In this document: positions 53,964-64,000 of the stretch, piece by piece | Layout of the letters: every line of letters begins with the position of its first letter | Numbering within the stretch: position 1 is the first letter of the stretch | Source: Aureobasidium sp. EXF-3400 | Taxonomy: Eukaryota > Ascomycota > Dothideomycetes > Dothideales > Saccotheciaceae | Reading direction: 5' to 3' | Length of the DNA: 64,000 bases | NCBI GenBank assembly: GCA_024195585.1 | Contig: SWBL01000097.1 | Span: 85,807-149,806, forward strand | Notes under the pieces: generated by a model | What the model was told of the DNA's origin: nothing | What the model saw: only the letters and a program-made list of their open reading frames with translations | Databases searched by the model: none | Position numbers and translations under genes: made by a program

Positions 53964-56133
53964 ATGCCAGTGAGTCGAACAGCTCGGAGGCCAGTGTCCG
54001 AAAGGGCTTGCTTGGAGTGTCAGAAGAGGAAGACCAAATGTGTGGCGGCGCCGGAGGGTGAGGTTTGCGCGTATTGCCAGAAAGCCGGCAAAACATGCGT
54101 CTTCGAAGGTCCACACGAGCGGACATCTTTGACACGGCGTAACCTCGACGCGGCTGAAGCGCGATGCAGAGAGCTGGAGAGGATGCTACAAGAACATCAG
54201 GCGGATGGAGAAAACGACGCTGGACGTCAAGGTGCATCTCGAGAGCTAGAACGTCGCCCTGAAGCACATCGCCCACAGAACCCCGAGGACCCTCCCGCAG
54301 GTCCCTACGAATGGAATGAGGGACTCGATGCTAGTGCCAACGATCCCTCACCCGATGGTGAATATACGCGCGATGGCATGGCCTCTCTTACACGTCAAGG
54401 CAACGGGTCAGGGTACCTCGGTGAGGACACTCCGCATCAATGTCCACAGAAAGTGTGACGTACTGATCAAACATCGCATAGGCAAAAGTTCCGGGTTTGA
54501 GATATTGCAGTCTGTTTCATCGCTGTTGCCATCTCAAGTCAATCTGTCCAAACGTGGTGCTGGACTTGAGACAGTAGTATCCCCGACTGTTCCTCATCAC
54601 CAAGCCTTTGCGAGCACCTCGGGTCACTCCATGAGTACATCTTGCATCCAGGAACAGCTGATCACTGCTTATTTCATGGGCTACAATGCATACTATCCTA
54701 TCTTGCATGAAGGTACCTTCCGAAAACAGTGTGCAGCACGACAGCAGATGTCCACCAGATCGACCTGGCACATCACGTACTACATGGTGCTTGCCATAGG
54801 CGAGTGGGTCTCGGGGTGCAGCAGCGAGGAGAACTCGATATACTACGAAGCTGCCCGCTCGCGTATACGACCCGAGGTCTTGGAATCTGGTTCTTTGAAC
54901 AACGTCCAGGCATTCCTCCTTCTTGGTAACTATCTTCAGAAGAGAGATCGACCCAACACAGGATACAACTACATAGGCATTGCCTTGAGGATGGCGCTCG
55001 GTCTTGCGCTCCATCTCGAGCTACCACAAAGTGCAGGCGTGAAGCCATTCGACACTCATCGGCGACGTGTGCTATTCTGGATCCTCTACTGTTTCGATTG
55101 CTGGTTCAACATCACCACTGGTAGACCGACACTGATTCCAGACAATTTCGTGGACATCCGAGTTCCGTCTAATGTGGATGAGTCTGCCTACGATTCTCTT
55201 TCGACTAGTGTCGCGGAGGTATCGTACCCAACAACTTCCTCGACCGTGATTGCGCTCGCAAGGCTCACCAAGATCGCAAACCGAGTTTTTGCGCAATTCA
55301 TGTGCGTGACTCCGTGCTCGGACATAGACCAACAGACCAGCGTCATGGAGCATATGATCCAAAACTGGCATAGCTCGCTTCCTTCATATTTCTTCGATGC
55401 TGATGTTCCAACGTGGTTCCTCGGCCCAAGACAGGTCATACTATGGAAGGAGTCCAATTTACTCATCTTACTACTGCTCTCGAGTCAGCGACATCACAAA
55501 GATGAGCACGAGAAACTCTCGCTAGGGAGGAGGTGCCAATCAGTGTCGGCCAATGTTATTTCTGGTGTAGTCACGTTCTGCCAGATTCATGCTCAAAATC
55601 TCCATTGTGGACTGAGTTGGTACACTGTCTACTTCACTCTTCAAGCTGCTCTGTCTTACAGCGCTCAGTACATGTTCAGATGTCGATTATTGATCCAGGC
55701 TCAGGACGATCTCCAAGACTATGAAACCGTTCTTGGCCAGGCGTGCCAGTGTCTCCAGAGCTTGATCAACACCAGTAGTGCAGCTGCCAGGTCTTTCCAG
55801 ATCGTGCTTCGGCTGCGCGAGATGCTAAGACAATCTAGCAGAGTACAGGGGTCTAGCGATGGAGCTGAGCACATCACAACGTACAATGAACACGTGCCGA
55901 ATCATCTTGGCGAGACCGATCATCGTCATGAACTCTCGATACAAATGGCTCAAGGCTTCCAAGATGGTGTTTTCCAGCCAAGCCCTTCCAACGCAGGGTC
56001 GTATCAGCCCTTTGACAACCATGGCATAGCAGACCTTGTTCTCAATGAATGGAGCCTCGCTGCGGATCCTTCGTTACAGGCGCTTTTCGACGGAATGAAT
56101 GATTTTGGACACCCTTTCCATATGACAGAATAG
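53964..56133 (+). CDS. Zn(II)2Cys6 transcription factor with MHR domain
   Basis: Two exons, 53964-54420 and 54482-56133, across a 61-nt intron (...GYLG/KSSGFEIL...), give 702 residues. The binuclear cluster CLECQKRKTKCVAAPEGEVCAYC...C lies at residues ~16-46, followed by an arginine/glutamate-rich coil (ARCRELERMLQEHQ) and linker. The MHR region runs from about residue 200 (IQEQLITAYFMGYNAYYPILHEGTFRKQC) through RRRVLFWILYCFDCWFNITTGRPTLIP. The architecture resembles the regulators that control sugar and plant-polymer genes. It sits centrally between two SDR genes, a sugar transporter and a kinase, and likely regulates them. An extra upstream exon cannot be excluded. Confidence 0.9.
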
Positions 56134-56415
56134 AATCGTTTCAGTTTTTCACTATTTTGACTCTGCAGCCATACATCAGTCTTTCTATCGGTCCACATTC
56201 TGTCGTTTACGCAATTGAGAATCTTTCATCTGCTGTACCTGGTCGTGCGCATTCCGAAGAGCGTGTGTAATCCTCATGACACATAATTCGAGATCTCATT
56301 TAGGATAACTGCTAGGTGTTCTCCTACAGACGGACAGGGCGAATATTCTTCCACATGCAATGAACACAGAAGGGATCAGGAAGGCACGATTGGGGTTCAA
56401 ACGATGATCTAGATC

Positions 56416-57341
56416 TTAAACAAGCACATATCCACCATCGATGATTGTGTCACTTCCTGTCTGGTATGACGAAGCGTCACTCGCCAAGTACAAAAACAGC
56501 CCTTTGATCTCTTTGACATGACCCATACGTCCCAAGGGTGTCATACGATATGCCTCATTGATACAAAGAGGAGAGGCTCCCATCTTGGTGTCGAAAAATC
56601 CAGGAGAGACAATGTTGACTCTCGCAAAGTCGCGCCACTCTCGTGCCAGACTCTTTCCGAGATGGTTGACCGCAGCCTTCGTCGTGTTGTAGATCTGCAG
56701 ATGTCAGGACATAGTTCAAGTATATTGCGCTGACTGAAGCTTACTGGTTGATCAACTGGTACGTTTGCGATGTGAGCTGAGATGCTTGATGTGATGATCA
56801 GGTTACCAAATCCTTGACTCTTGAATACAGCTCCAGCATACTTGGCGCAGAAAACCACACCGTCCACTCCGTAATATTAGTTGTTGCGTACGATCTCCTT
56901 GCGCGATGGGCACTTACCATTCACAGACATCTGTTTCCGGTATTCCTCGATAGTCTGCTCAGTAATCGCCTTGGAGATGGCCATACCAGCATTGGCGACA
57001 AAGACATCAAGTCGTCCAAAGTCCTTGACAACTTGATCGACCGAGGCCTTGACAGCTTCATGATCTGATACTTCCACCTGGTAGGCTTTGGCGCGAATCC
57101 CATGCTTCTTTGCAATCTCCTCCCCTTTGAATATCGCAGCATTGTTTGTGTTGTACCAGAGGGCAAGATCTCCACCAGCTTCCGCAATGGCTTCTGCAAC
57201 AGCCCAGCCAATGCCATCAGATGCGCCAGTGATGGCGACGACTTTTCCCTTCATGCTGAATTGTTCGAAAACATTTGTGGGTGTGTTGGGGACTGGCTTC
57301 GGCTGGCGGACCACAGCGGCGTCTTCGAGGGTCATAGACAT
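56416..57341 (-). CDS. SDR, L-xylulose/sorbose reductase-like
   Basis: Three exons, 57341-56918, 56866-56745 and 56694-56416, with 51- and 50-nt introns (...PVDQP/IYNTTKAA...), give 274 residues. TGASDGIG cofactor motif, NAG, ITSSISAH with catalytic Ser, and YNTTK are intact. The N-terminal FEQFSMKGKVVAITGAS resembles fungal NADP-dependent sorbose (Sou1) and L-xylulose reductases. The C terminus ends SDTIIDGGYVLV. The cytosolic reaction is expected to be ketose to polyol with NADPH, or the reverse. It is the intact paralogue of the interrupted SDR at 52741-53664, on the other side of the regulator. Confidence 0.9.
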
Positions 57342-57793
57342 GATGGTGGATTCTGCGTGCAAAGACTAGCGATTGTTTGTAAGCGGTGATTGATGTGTCT
57401 CATCTTGATGGAGGCTACATGATACATTTTATTGATCTCGAGTTCACGATGCCCCGCCGCAGAGCACTGACCTGATGCCTTCGGCATAGCCATTTGCGAC
57501 CGATGCTAGTTTTGTCTGCCGAGATCAAGGGTTATTGCGTCGCTGTATCGGACAGTGGACGTCTGACTGTCGGCCGATGCGGGGAGACCCTTCACAGCAA
57601 GACTCGCCAGGTGACCTGTCGTCGGAGCACTGTGGTCCGATACGACGACAAACCTCACGAAGGAATTGGAGTCGACTGCAATGGCCGCGCCTTATGGGGA
57701 CCGCTACTCTGACAACTCGATGATCACATAAGGCTGCGAGAACAACCAGTATGGTCTGCGACAGGCCAATCCTCATCTGGTCCAAGTCACAAC
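57342..57793. promoter_or_regulatory. Divergent promoter between SDR and kinase genes
   Basis: 452 bp between the two start codons. Frames in it (57494-57723 plus, 57525-57785 minus) are antisense to each other without motifs. It is likely a shared promoter. Confidence 0.4.
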
Positions 57794-58516
57794 ATGGACT
57801 ATACCTACGGCCTGATGGCCACGAGGGCCCACTATATTCATGCCCTCGAGCGCCAAATCAGTCCAGCAAAACGCGTCGTCATTGCTCTCGCTGGTCCTCC
57901 AGGGAGCGGCAAATCTACTGCCGCCCAGAAAGTTATCGATTTGCTCAATCAAGGCCAGCAAGAACCATGGGCTCAGGTACTTCCAATGGATGGATTTCAC
58001 TATCCACAACAGGTCCTAGATCAATTCCCAAACAGAGTCGAGGCCTTTGCGCGCAGGGGCGCTGACTGGACGTTCGATACTGCAAAACTCCTAGACTTTG
58101 TTCGAGGCCTACGACAGTCGGATACAGACTCAACAGACATTTTCTACGCGCCTGGCTTCGATCATGCAATGAAAGACCCCACTCCCGACGCCATCACGAT
58201 CGATCCGTCAAGCTCGCTCGTTATCTTGGAAGGCAGCTGGCTGTTGCTTGATCTGCATCCCTGGAAGGAGATCTCGAGTTTGGTGGATGATACCTGGTTC
58301 ATCGACGTCGAACCCAAGCTAGCGAGGTTGAGAATCGCACAAAGGCACGTTCACGCCGGTATTGAACCAAATATGTCATCTGCCCTGGCTCGTGCGGACA
58401 CAAACGACATGGTGAATGGTACAAGGATCCGGTCGCTTCTAATACCACCTAGATTCAAGATCGAAAGTGTCGAAAGTCGATCTTGCACGAGGAAAACAAA
58501 AGATTCGTCAACATAG
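57794..58516 (+). CDS. PRK/uridine-kinase-like P-loop kinase
   Basis: Intronless, 240 residues. Walker A GPPGSGKST lies at residues ~34-42 and the MDGFHY motif of the phosphoribulokinase/uridine kinase family at ~66. The switch FYAPGFDHAMKDP follows, then LVILEGSWLLL (Walker-B-like strand) and the lid arginines RLRIAQRHVHAGI. Such fungal proteins (similar to yeast Yfh7 and bacterial FrcK-like proteins) phosphorylate sugars, nucleosides or pantothenate; the substrate is not assigned here. The last ~15 residues look unstructured. Its place next to two ketose reductases, a sugar transporter and a regulator suggests phosphorylation of a sugar or keto-sugar. The start at MDYTYGLMATR is the first ATG. 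Confidence 0.85.
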   Translation: MDYTYGLMATRAHYIHALERQISPAKRVVIALAGPPGSGKSTAAQKVIDLLNQGQQEPWAQVLPMDGFHYPQQVLDQFPNRVEAFARRGADWTFDTAKLLDFVRGLRQSDTDSTDIFYAPGFDHAMKDPTPDAITIDPSSSLVILEGSWLLLDLHPWKEISSLVDDTWFIDVEPKLARLRIAQRHVHAGIEPNMSSALARADTNDMVNGTRIRSLLIPPRFKIESVESRSCTRKTKDSST

Positions 58517-58617
58517 AAAGGAAAAAAAAGAAAATTGATTATACATACTATAAAACAGACCCAACAACAAGGACCTGCAGCGCGACCTACCGTATAATTG
58601 TCAAGCTAGATCACGAA

Positions 58618-58917
58618 TCAACGAGTACTATTGTAGTACTCAGCGAGCTCGTAGCAGTCAGCATAGACCATATTTCCAGTAGTCAGAGGGCAAACAGCGC
58701 AAAGCCAGTGAGCATTGTAGTAAATCATGCGGTGTCTGCAGATAGGGCAAGTGAACCAGGAGCCAGGAACAGGAGTGGGAAACTCACTAAGGATGACTTC
58801 TTCATCATCTGAGTCAGAGCAATCGGAGCAGGAGCAGTCTGAGCCGCCGTCATCTTCGTAGGAGTAACAGTGGCCGCCTGCTTGGAAGTAGATCTCAGGG
58901 CGATCAATGGAAGGCAT
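58618..58917 (-). CDS. Small Cys-rich putative zinc-binding protein
   Basis: Intronless, 99 residues from the ATG at 58917. A central acidic Ser/Asp/Cys stretch (SDCSCSDCSDSDDEE) is followed by two CxxC-type knuckles (CPICRHRM and CAVCPLT) that could form one zinc ribbon, then a short C-terminal helix (DCYELAEYYN). There is no signal peptide and I know no family. The compact intronless frame, a good ATG context and the paired knuckles argue for a real gene. Confidence 0.55.
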   Translation of the reverse strand: MPSIDRPEIYFQAGGHCYSYEDDGGSDCSCSDCSDSDDEEVILSEFPTPVPGSWFTCPICRHRMIYYNAHWLCAVCPLTTGNMVYADCYELAEYYNSTR

Positions 58918-59908
58918 GTCTTGTGTATGTTGAGTCTGGTTGTGTACTGGCTTGTGTGTTGGGGCTCAAGACGGAATACGACAGATCAAGGGGTATATAT
59001 GTATTAACATGAGGGTAAAGAGGGCAACCATCTCGTACACAATGGATCCAGCAAGCCAAAAGAGGAGACAAAGACAAGGCCATGGTAAACAAAGACTGCA
59101 AGACTCAGTCAAGCAAGAGGCGACAAAGGAACAATGAAGCATTCTGCCACGAACAACAGGACGAACTATTTCTTTGACTACAACGGCAGTTTACGGAGTC
59201 GTGCTCTGACCTACGCTAGAAACTCGGGCGATGCAATTATTCTTCAGAGGCTCGCTTTAGTCATCTAGTACTTCGTCTGTCCTGTCCAACATCAGCAATG
59301 ACATACGATCCAGCGTTGATCCGAATTGGGGAATCGATTGTTGATGAAGAGGTTTCGGTTGAATGTTGTTGCTATTGGAAGGTAACGGATGCCAACCGAA
59401 TCTGGTTGTGGGTACGTGCGCATTCGCTGCGTCGGCGCAACACGTTCGCTCAAAGACCCTCGAGCCACGTCAGAAGCACGATCAGAGCAAGCCTAAGGCT
59501 CGATCGCAAGCAGCGCAGAGAGATTGCCCTTCTGATTTCAACAAGCCGGTGGGTTTCGCGCCTCACTCGTTTCCCTCTGTCTCTTGGGCGAACAAGTCGG
59601 ACACGTCGCGCACCGTCTCAGCGTCACCATGACCCGCTACCCCCTTCAGAGCTGCGCCTCCACCCTCGTTCAGCCTCAGACCTCTCCAGCACTTCGATCG
59701 CCGCTCGTCTCTCATCCTCGTCTTCCTCCGGGCCCTTCGACTTGTCCCCGCGACTGCCGCCCGGTCGCGTCTTTGATCTATCCGAGTCCGACTACAAGGC
59801 CATCGACTACGCTCAACAGATTGCCAACATGTCCATCTCCCAACAAGCATCGAGATTGGCATCGGCGACCCTACAACCCTTTCTGCCTCGCGCGTCAAGC
59901 CTTCAACC
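58918..59908. other. Spacer; long plus frame probably spurious
   Basis: 991 bp upstream of the small Cys-rich gene and downstream of the Dal5-like permease. A plus-strand frame from 59298 to 60035 is open for 245 codons, but its end runs antisense through the permease's last exon and it is Ser/Arg-rich without motif, so it is not called. Confidence 0.4.
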
Positions 59909-61893
59909 TCACGGCTTCACGACCACGACCTCTGAACCATCGACCACGACTGCATCGTCATTGATGTCTGTCTCAGCTCTTCTTTTGTCTCTCCATAACA
60001 GCAATTGGATGGTTGCCGTCACGACAACTGGCTAGTATCAGTACTGGCGCTCATCTTTGGGTACGGCTCACTTACTCAGCAGACCCTGCAGCACGGCAAC
60101 CCACGTGTATCCCTTGTGAGCTGCCGGAAACTCGGTTGTCTTCCATACAAAGTTCGGCGCCTAGCATCTGCATGTCAGCTCCAACCTTCTTGGGCCCTTC
60201 TCGCCTCTCTCGCCAAGTACTTACGACAGCCTGCACGACATAGGCCAGGTCGTTCGCCATTGCCACCAGAAGAGCTCGTTTCTCCGTGTCGCCTGAGCAT
60301 ATCTCGTTGATCCAACTCAGGATCAGTGGTCCCGCTCCCATCTGTCCCACGAGTCAGCTCCTGGAACTCCATGGACTTCACAAGCGTCCGACATAGTCAC
60401 GTACCCCGATGTTGGCGAACCAGTATACGACAGTGCGCCCAGTAATATCAGAGTACAACGGCATCTTGAGGAGAGCAATGTGGAAGACCATCTGAAGACT
60501 CTCGTCAGCACACATTCTACTCAGCCCCACCAATACTTACCGTGATGATTGCGCCTGCATATATGAACGGCCAGCGAGCGCCCTTCAACGGTCCGTCCGA
60601 GAGCCAACCCCAAGAGAGTGCCATGACGAAGAAGATTGCTGTGTTCGGGAGCGGTACTATGCATGTGTCAGCCCTCGAGCATTCAGAAGAACCATGGTCA
60701 AGTTTTGAAGATACAATTGTTAATCTGCGGCACCGTGTATTTGCGGCCAGGTACAGGTGCTGGCTTAGCATTGAAGCTCTTTAGCCAGTATCCCATGCCT
60801 TGTTGGGGGCTGCCATTGTTCCAGACGATGTACAGTAGGGCTTGTTTGAGTCAGTCAGATCCGACCATCGTTGAAAGAAGATCTTACGAAGAAGGTAAGT
60901 ATGCCAGCTTCGCAAGATCGACTTGGCTTTGGCCTTCGTCCAAGGCTGCTTGCCTGCGCGCCCGACTGCTCTCATGCGCTCAGTAGCGAGAACATGCTCT
61001 TTTTCCGTTGTCCACCATGTCTTCTTGCCATCCTGAGGTAGGTTGGGGAAAAATATGTAGCCCACCAGAGCCAATGGGATTGTGATGATCCCGTCGATTA
61101 TGAACAACCACCGCCAACCTGCATGGCCATGCACACCGCTCAGGTTCTTGTATGCAGCGGCTTGCAAAAAGCCACTGAACATGTTTCCGACCGAGCCTGC
61201 AAGCCAGAAGATCATCGATCTCTTGCCAATCTCTCTTGGGGTATACCACGAGCCCAGCATGTAGTGAATCCCCGGATAGAAACCAGACCTTCATGGGCAA
61301 GGTGTCAGCTCAGCAGCTCTTTTCTCAAAGCCTTAGTACTCACTCAAAGAAGCCCACAAGGAATCTCAGAGCGTACAGCGCTTTGTAAGATTCGACTCGA
61401 GACGTGCATATGGTAGCAACACCCCAGCCTACTTCCAAAGATGGTATGACCCAGCGTGGAGAGACTCGGGTTAACAAAAGATTCGATGGAATCTGCCCAA
61501 TGACATAGCCAACTGTCCAGATTGATGTGCCTAAGATGAGAGGTGAGCATTGTTCCACCACTCGTACAAGGGACTTTCATGCTAACTTGTGACCAGTTCA
61601 TTTCCATACATGCTCAAGTCCTCCTTCATCCCACTGAGAAAAGCATTGTTGACATTAGTTTGGTCAATGTTCTTGAGGAAGTAACCAATCGAAGCGAATG
61701 TCAAAACAAATGCGTCCACCTTGAACAAAAGCCAGCGTTGATCTGGTGGTAGCTCCCAGGTATCCCAGAGATAGCCCTTCCAAGTCTTCAGGGGCTTGAC
61801 GACGACATCATCCCGTGGTAGTTGGTTCGCCTCAGAATCTGAAGTATAGATCTCAGTATCAGCGAGTCGTTCAGGGTGCTTGGGATCAACCAT
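59909..61893 (-). CDS. MFS permease, Dal5/allantoate family (anion:cation symporter)
   Basis: Nine exons: 61893-61587, 61530-61344, 61288-60888, 60840-60715, 60656-60541, 60491-60405, 60341-60225, 60160-60076 and 60027-59909; introns 47-64 nt, all frame-consistent, giving 514 residues. Dal5-family features are LKNIDQTNVNNAFLSGMKEDL at helix 1, SMYGNELVTSTSIWTVGYVIGQIPSN, RFLVGFFESGFYPGIHYMLG, and VWNNGSPQQGMGYWLKSFNA in the second half. Twelve helices are expected in the plasma membrane. Fungal members import allantoate, nicotinate, biotin precursors, dipeptides or sulfonates (yeast Soa1). The divergent neighbour is an SsuD-like monooxygenase, which favours sulfonate as substrate; this is inference. 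Confidence 0.92.
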
Positions 61894-62684
61894 GGCGAGT
61901 TATCTTTAGCGCAATCTTTTTTTCCAGATCGACATCAATGGGAACTCTGGTCATATTTGTACTTGCCATTGCCGACTATGCCAGCCTCTCGCGCCTCAAC
62001 ATATCAAGGATACGTACCCTGCCAGACTCACATTATCGAAGCTCTCATCACACGCCAGAATTGCGTCTTCGATAAGGCATCTATTGAGATCAAGAAAGAG
62101 CTGTTCGTTTCGAAAGGTGTGATGTGTCGAGGTGCTCGGCGTTTAGTGGAGATGCTTTGCGTGATTCTCGGCGGGGATGACACCTTCTCCTGACCCACCT
62201 CAGGGTTCAACACCTCTCAAAACAGCGAAGACAATATGGGTCCGCTGTTGGTTTCGCTCTCAGAACACACAGGCAAGTTCAAGATGGATCTACAGAGCGG
62301 CACCAAGAAAAACGCAGGACACCAAAGTGGTTGTCGCAATGCACAATCATCCTGAGGTATGAATGGCTCTGGTAGGTTCAACGTACGACTTTTGTCCTTG
62401 GACGTCCGAATAATATCGTGCTGAGTAACAGGTATCCAATGTTCCGTGCCACCTTGGAGAGGAGTCGCGCGCCATTTCCATGTTGAAGAGTGGAGTCAGG
62501 CCTGCATATCTTTCAACCAATGCGCTCTATCCGCAACCGGGAGGAGGATCGAAGACGTGCTTGTGAACTCGCTGTCGCCATACTATGATTGATAATCATA
62601 GCTAGCGACACCACAAAACCATGCTGTCGTCCCGAAATTTATCTGTTGCTATCATCCCCAGCTTCGACACCTTAATCAAGCAAC
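61894..62684. promoter_or_regulatory. Divergent promoter, permease and monooxygenase
   Basis: 791 bp between the two start codons. No gene seen; the frames at 61815-62193 overlap the first permease exon and then lack motifs. It is a candidate site for sulfur-limitation control, but no specific element was recognised. Confidence 0.4.
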
Positions 62685-63826
62685 ATGGCTACCACCGAAT
62701 TCATCAGTCTCACCTTTCCAAACGCGTCGAACGAACTACAACCTATCCCTGGAGCAGGTGTCGACCCGGAGTTTCTAGTCAGGTATGCTCGTTCGTTAGA
62801 CGACTATGGCTACAATTATACACTCATTCCATACGGCTCTACCGGCTTCGACCCCTTCACACTTGGTGCGACAGTGCTGGCCAAGACGAAGCATATCAAA
62901 ATAATCATCGCGCTCAGACCAAACACTCTGTACCCCACTGTCGCTGCGAAAGCCCTTGCAACGCTTGACCAACTGAGTGGCGGACGTGTCGTGGTTCACT
63001 TTATCGCTGGCGGAAGTGATGCTGAGCAGGCAAAGGAGGGCGACTTTCTTACCAAGGATCAACGATGTGAGTAGTCTTCATCGACCGTGGAGGTCCGAGC
63101 GATCAACAACTGACGAGAGTAGATGGCCGATTGGAAGAGTATATCAAAATCCTGCGACGTACATGGCAGTCGAAGGAGCCTTTTGATTGGGAAGGCACCT
63201 ATTACACCTTCAAGAATTTCCACAGCGATGTTGTTCCAAAAGAGAAAAACATCCCTGTGTCTGTCGGTGGTTCCTCTGATGAGGCATACCGAATCGGTGG
63301 CTCTCTCGCCGACATATTCGGGCTCTGGGGCGAACCGCTGAAGGAAACCAAGGAACAGATTGACCGCATCTATGCTGAAGCCGAGAAAGCAGGCCGGAGC
63401 GACCGTCCCCGTATCTGGGTCACTTTCCGACCAATCACTGCCGAGACGGACGATTTGGCGTGGGCAAAAGCGCACAGAACCCTTGACGCGTTGACCAAGC
63501 ACACTGCGAATGGTGTAGGCAAGTCACCGGCCAGCGCCCCACCGCCGCAGAACGTCGGCTCTCAGCGCCTGCTCGATATTGCGAAGAGGGGTGAGGTCCA
63601 AGATCGCGCGCTATGGTATCCAACTGTGACAGCGACAAACGCAAGAGGCGCATCGACGGCATTGGTTGGATCATACGGAACTGTTAGGGAATCATTGCTT
63701 GATTATGTGAAGTTGGGTGCTGATCTGATCTCGATCCGTGGTTACGACAACTTCAACGATGCTGTCGAGTACGGAACGCATATCTTGCCTGCTGTCCGAA
63801 GCGAGATTCAGAAGAGATATGGTTAG
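62685..63826 (+). CDS. Luciferase-like FMNH2-dependent monooxygenase (SsuD/alkanesulfonate type)
   Basis: Two exons, 62685-63066 and 63123-63826, with a 56-nt intron (...TKDQR/YGRLEEYI...), give 361 residues. The bacterial luciferase TIM-barrel pattern is clear: YARSLDDYGYNYTLIPYG, DPFTLGATVLAKTKHIKIIIALRP, TLDQLSGGRVVVHFIAGG and GRLEEYIKILRRTW, closest to alkanesulfonate monooxygenase SsuD. That enzyme uses reduced FMN and O2 to cleave the C-S bond of alkanesulfonates into aldehyde and sulfite. No flavin reductase is seen nearby, so the reductant must come from elsewhere. The head-to-head permease suggests a sulfonate-as-sulfur-source unit; related dimethyl-sulfone or methanesulfonate enzymes are alternatives. 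Confidence 0.9.
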
Positions 63827-64000
63827 ACACTGCCAAACATATAGTCATGGGGTCTCAAACGATTGCTGAATCTCGTGCGACTGCTACATTACACAGTAGT
63901 AGTCCTAACAGCAGAACAAAAGGAGATGAGGGCTCGTCGGCTTTTCTTACTTTCTTCGCTCTAGTACGTGATTGGCTAGGATCTGTGGGGAAACTTCAAA
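63827..64000. other. Right edge, no gene seen
   Basis: 174 bp after the monooxygenase stop; 3' flank only. Confidence 0.4.

Noticed and set aside
49753..58516. Reading the sugar cluster as a secondary-metabolite cluster
   Set aside because: No polyketide synthase, peptide synthetase, terpene synthase or P450 is present; the enzymes are sugar transport, ketose reduction and phosphorylation types.
59298..60035. 245-codon plus frame
   Set aside because: Its 3' part is antisense to the well-supported last exon of the Dal5-like permease, its composition is Ser/Arg/Pro-rich and no motif or splice partner is visible.

Overview
The window is nuclear DNA of a filamentous ascomycete (Pezizomycotina, most likely Dothideomycetes; this is inferred from gene content and not proven). 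The evidence is 33 protein genes on both strands, many split by 46-90 nt GT-AG introns with CTNAC-type branch points; typical fungal families (Zn2Cys6 and C2H2-MHR regulators, fungal rhodopsin-domain protein, cutinase, GH36, Dal5-type and NCS1 permeases); and nuclear mitochondrial-ribosome genes with targeting peptides. There are no operons. I found no rRNA, tRNA, CRISPR or intact transposon. Exon borders were worked out by hand from splice signals and reading-frame continuity.

Layout: 1-26.8 kb is mostly housekeeping. It holds the end of a coiled-coil protein, a secreted GH36 alpha-galactosidase, a divergent pair (ACMSD-like metal-dependent hydrolase and 2-oxoglutarate dioxygenase), and three mitochondrial translation genes in a row (IF-3, uL4m, mL38). 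These are followed by a Pho84/Git1-type transporter, an Hmt1/Atm1-like ABC half-transporter, a Zn2Cys6 regulator, an SDR, DNA ligase IV, an IRS4-like EH-domain protein and a small NTF2-like protein. From 26.8 to 36 kb is looser: long spacers around a rhodopsin-domain membrane protein, a short Zn2Cys6-like protein, an SDR and a DHA1 drug/H+ antiporter.

From 36 to 45 kb there is an amidase, an NCS1 nucleobase/hydantoin-type permease with GATA sites nearby, a cupin and a C2H2-MHR regulator, which reads as a nitrogen-scavenging neighbourhood. From 46 to 48.5 kb lie a cutinase and a predicted secreted FMN-dependent 2-hydroxyacid oxidase. From 49.7 to 58.5 kb is a coherent set: MFS sugar transporter, two sorbose/xylulose-reductase-like SDRs, a Zn2Cys6-MHR regulator and a PRK-type sugar/nucleoside kinase. 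It looks like a rare-sugar or polyol utilisation cluster, and one SDR frame is interrupted by a TAA. From 59.9 to 63.8 kb a Dal5-family permease and a luciferase-like (SsuD-type) monooxygenase are arranged head to head, suggesting sulfonate uptake and desulfonation.

The best candidates for something not yet described are the sugar cluster, the sulfonate pair, and a dense set of CGGAAT hexamers between the ABC transporter and the Zn2Cys6 gene.
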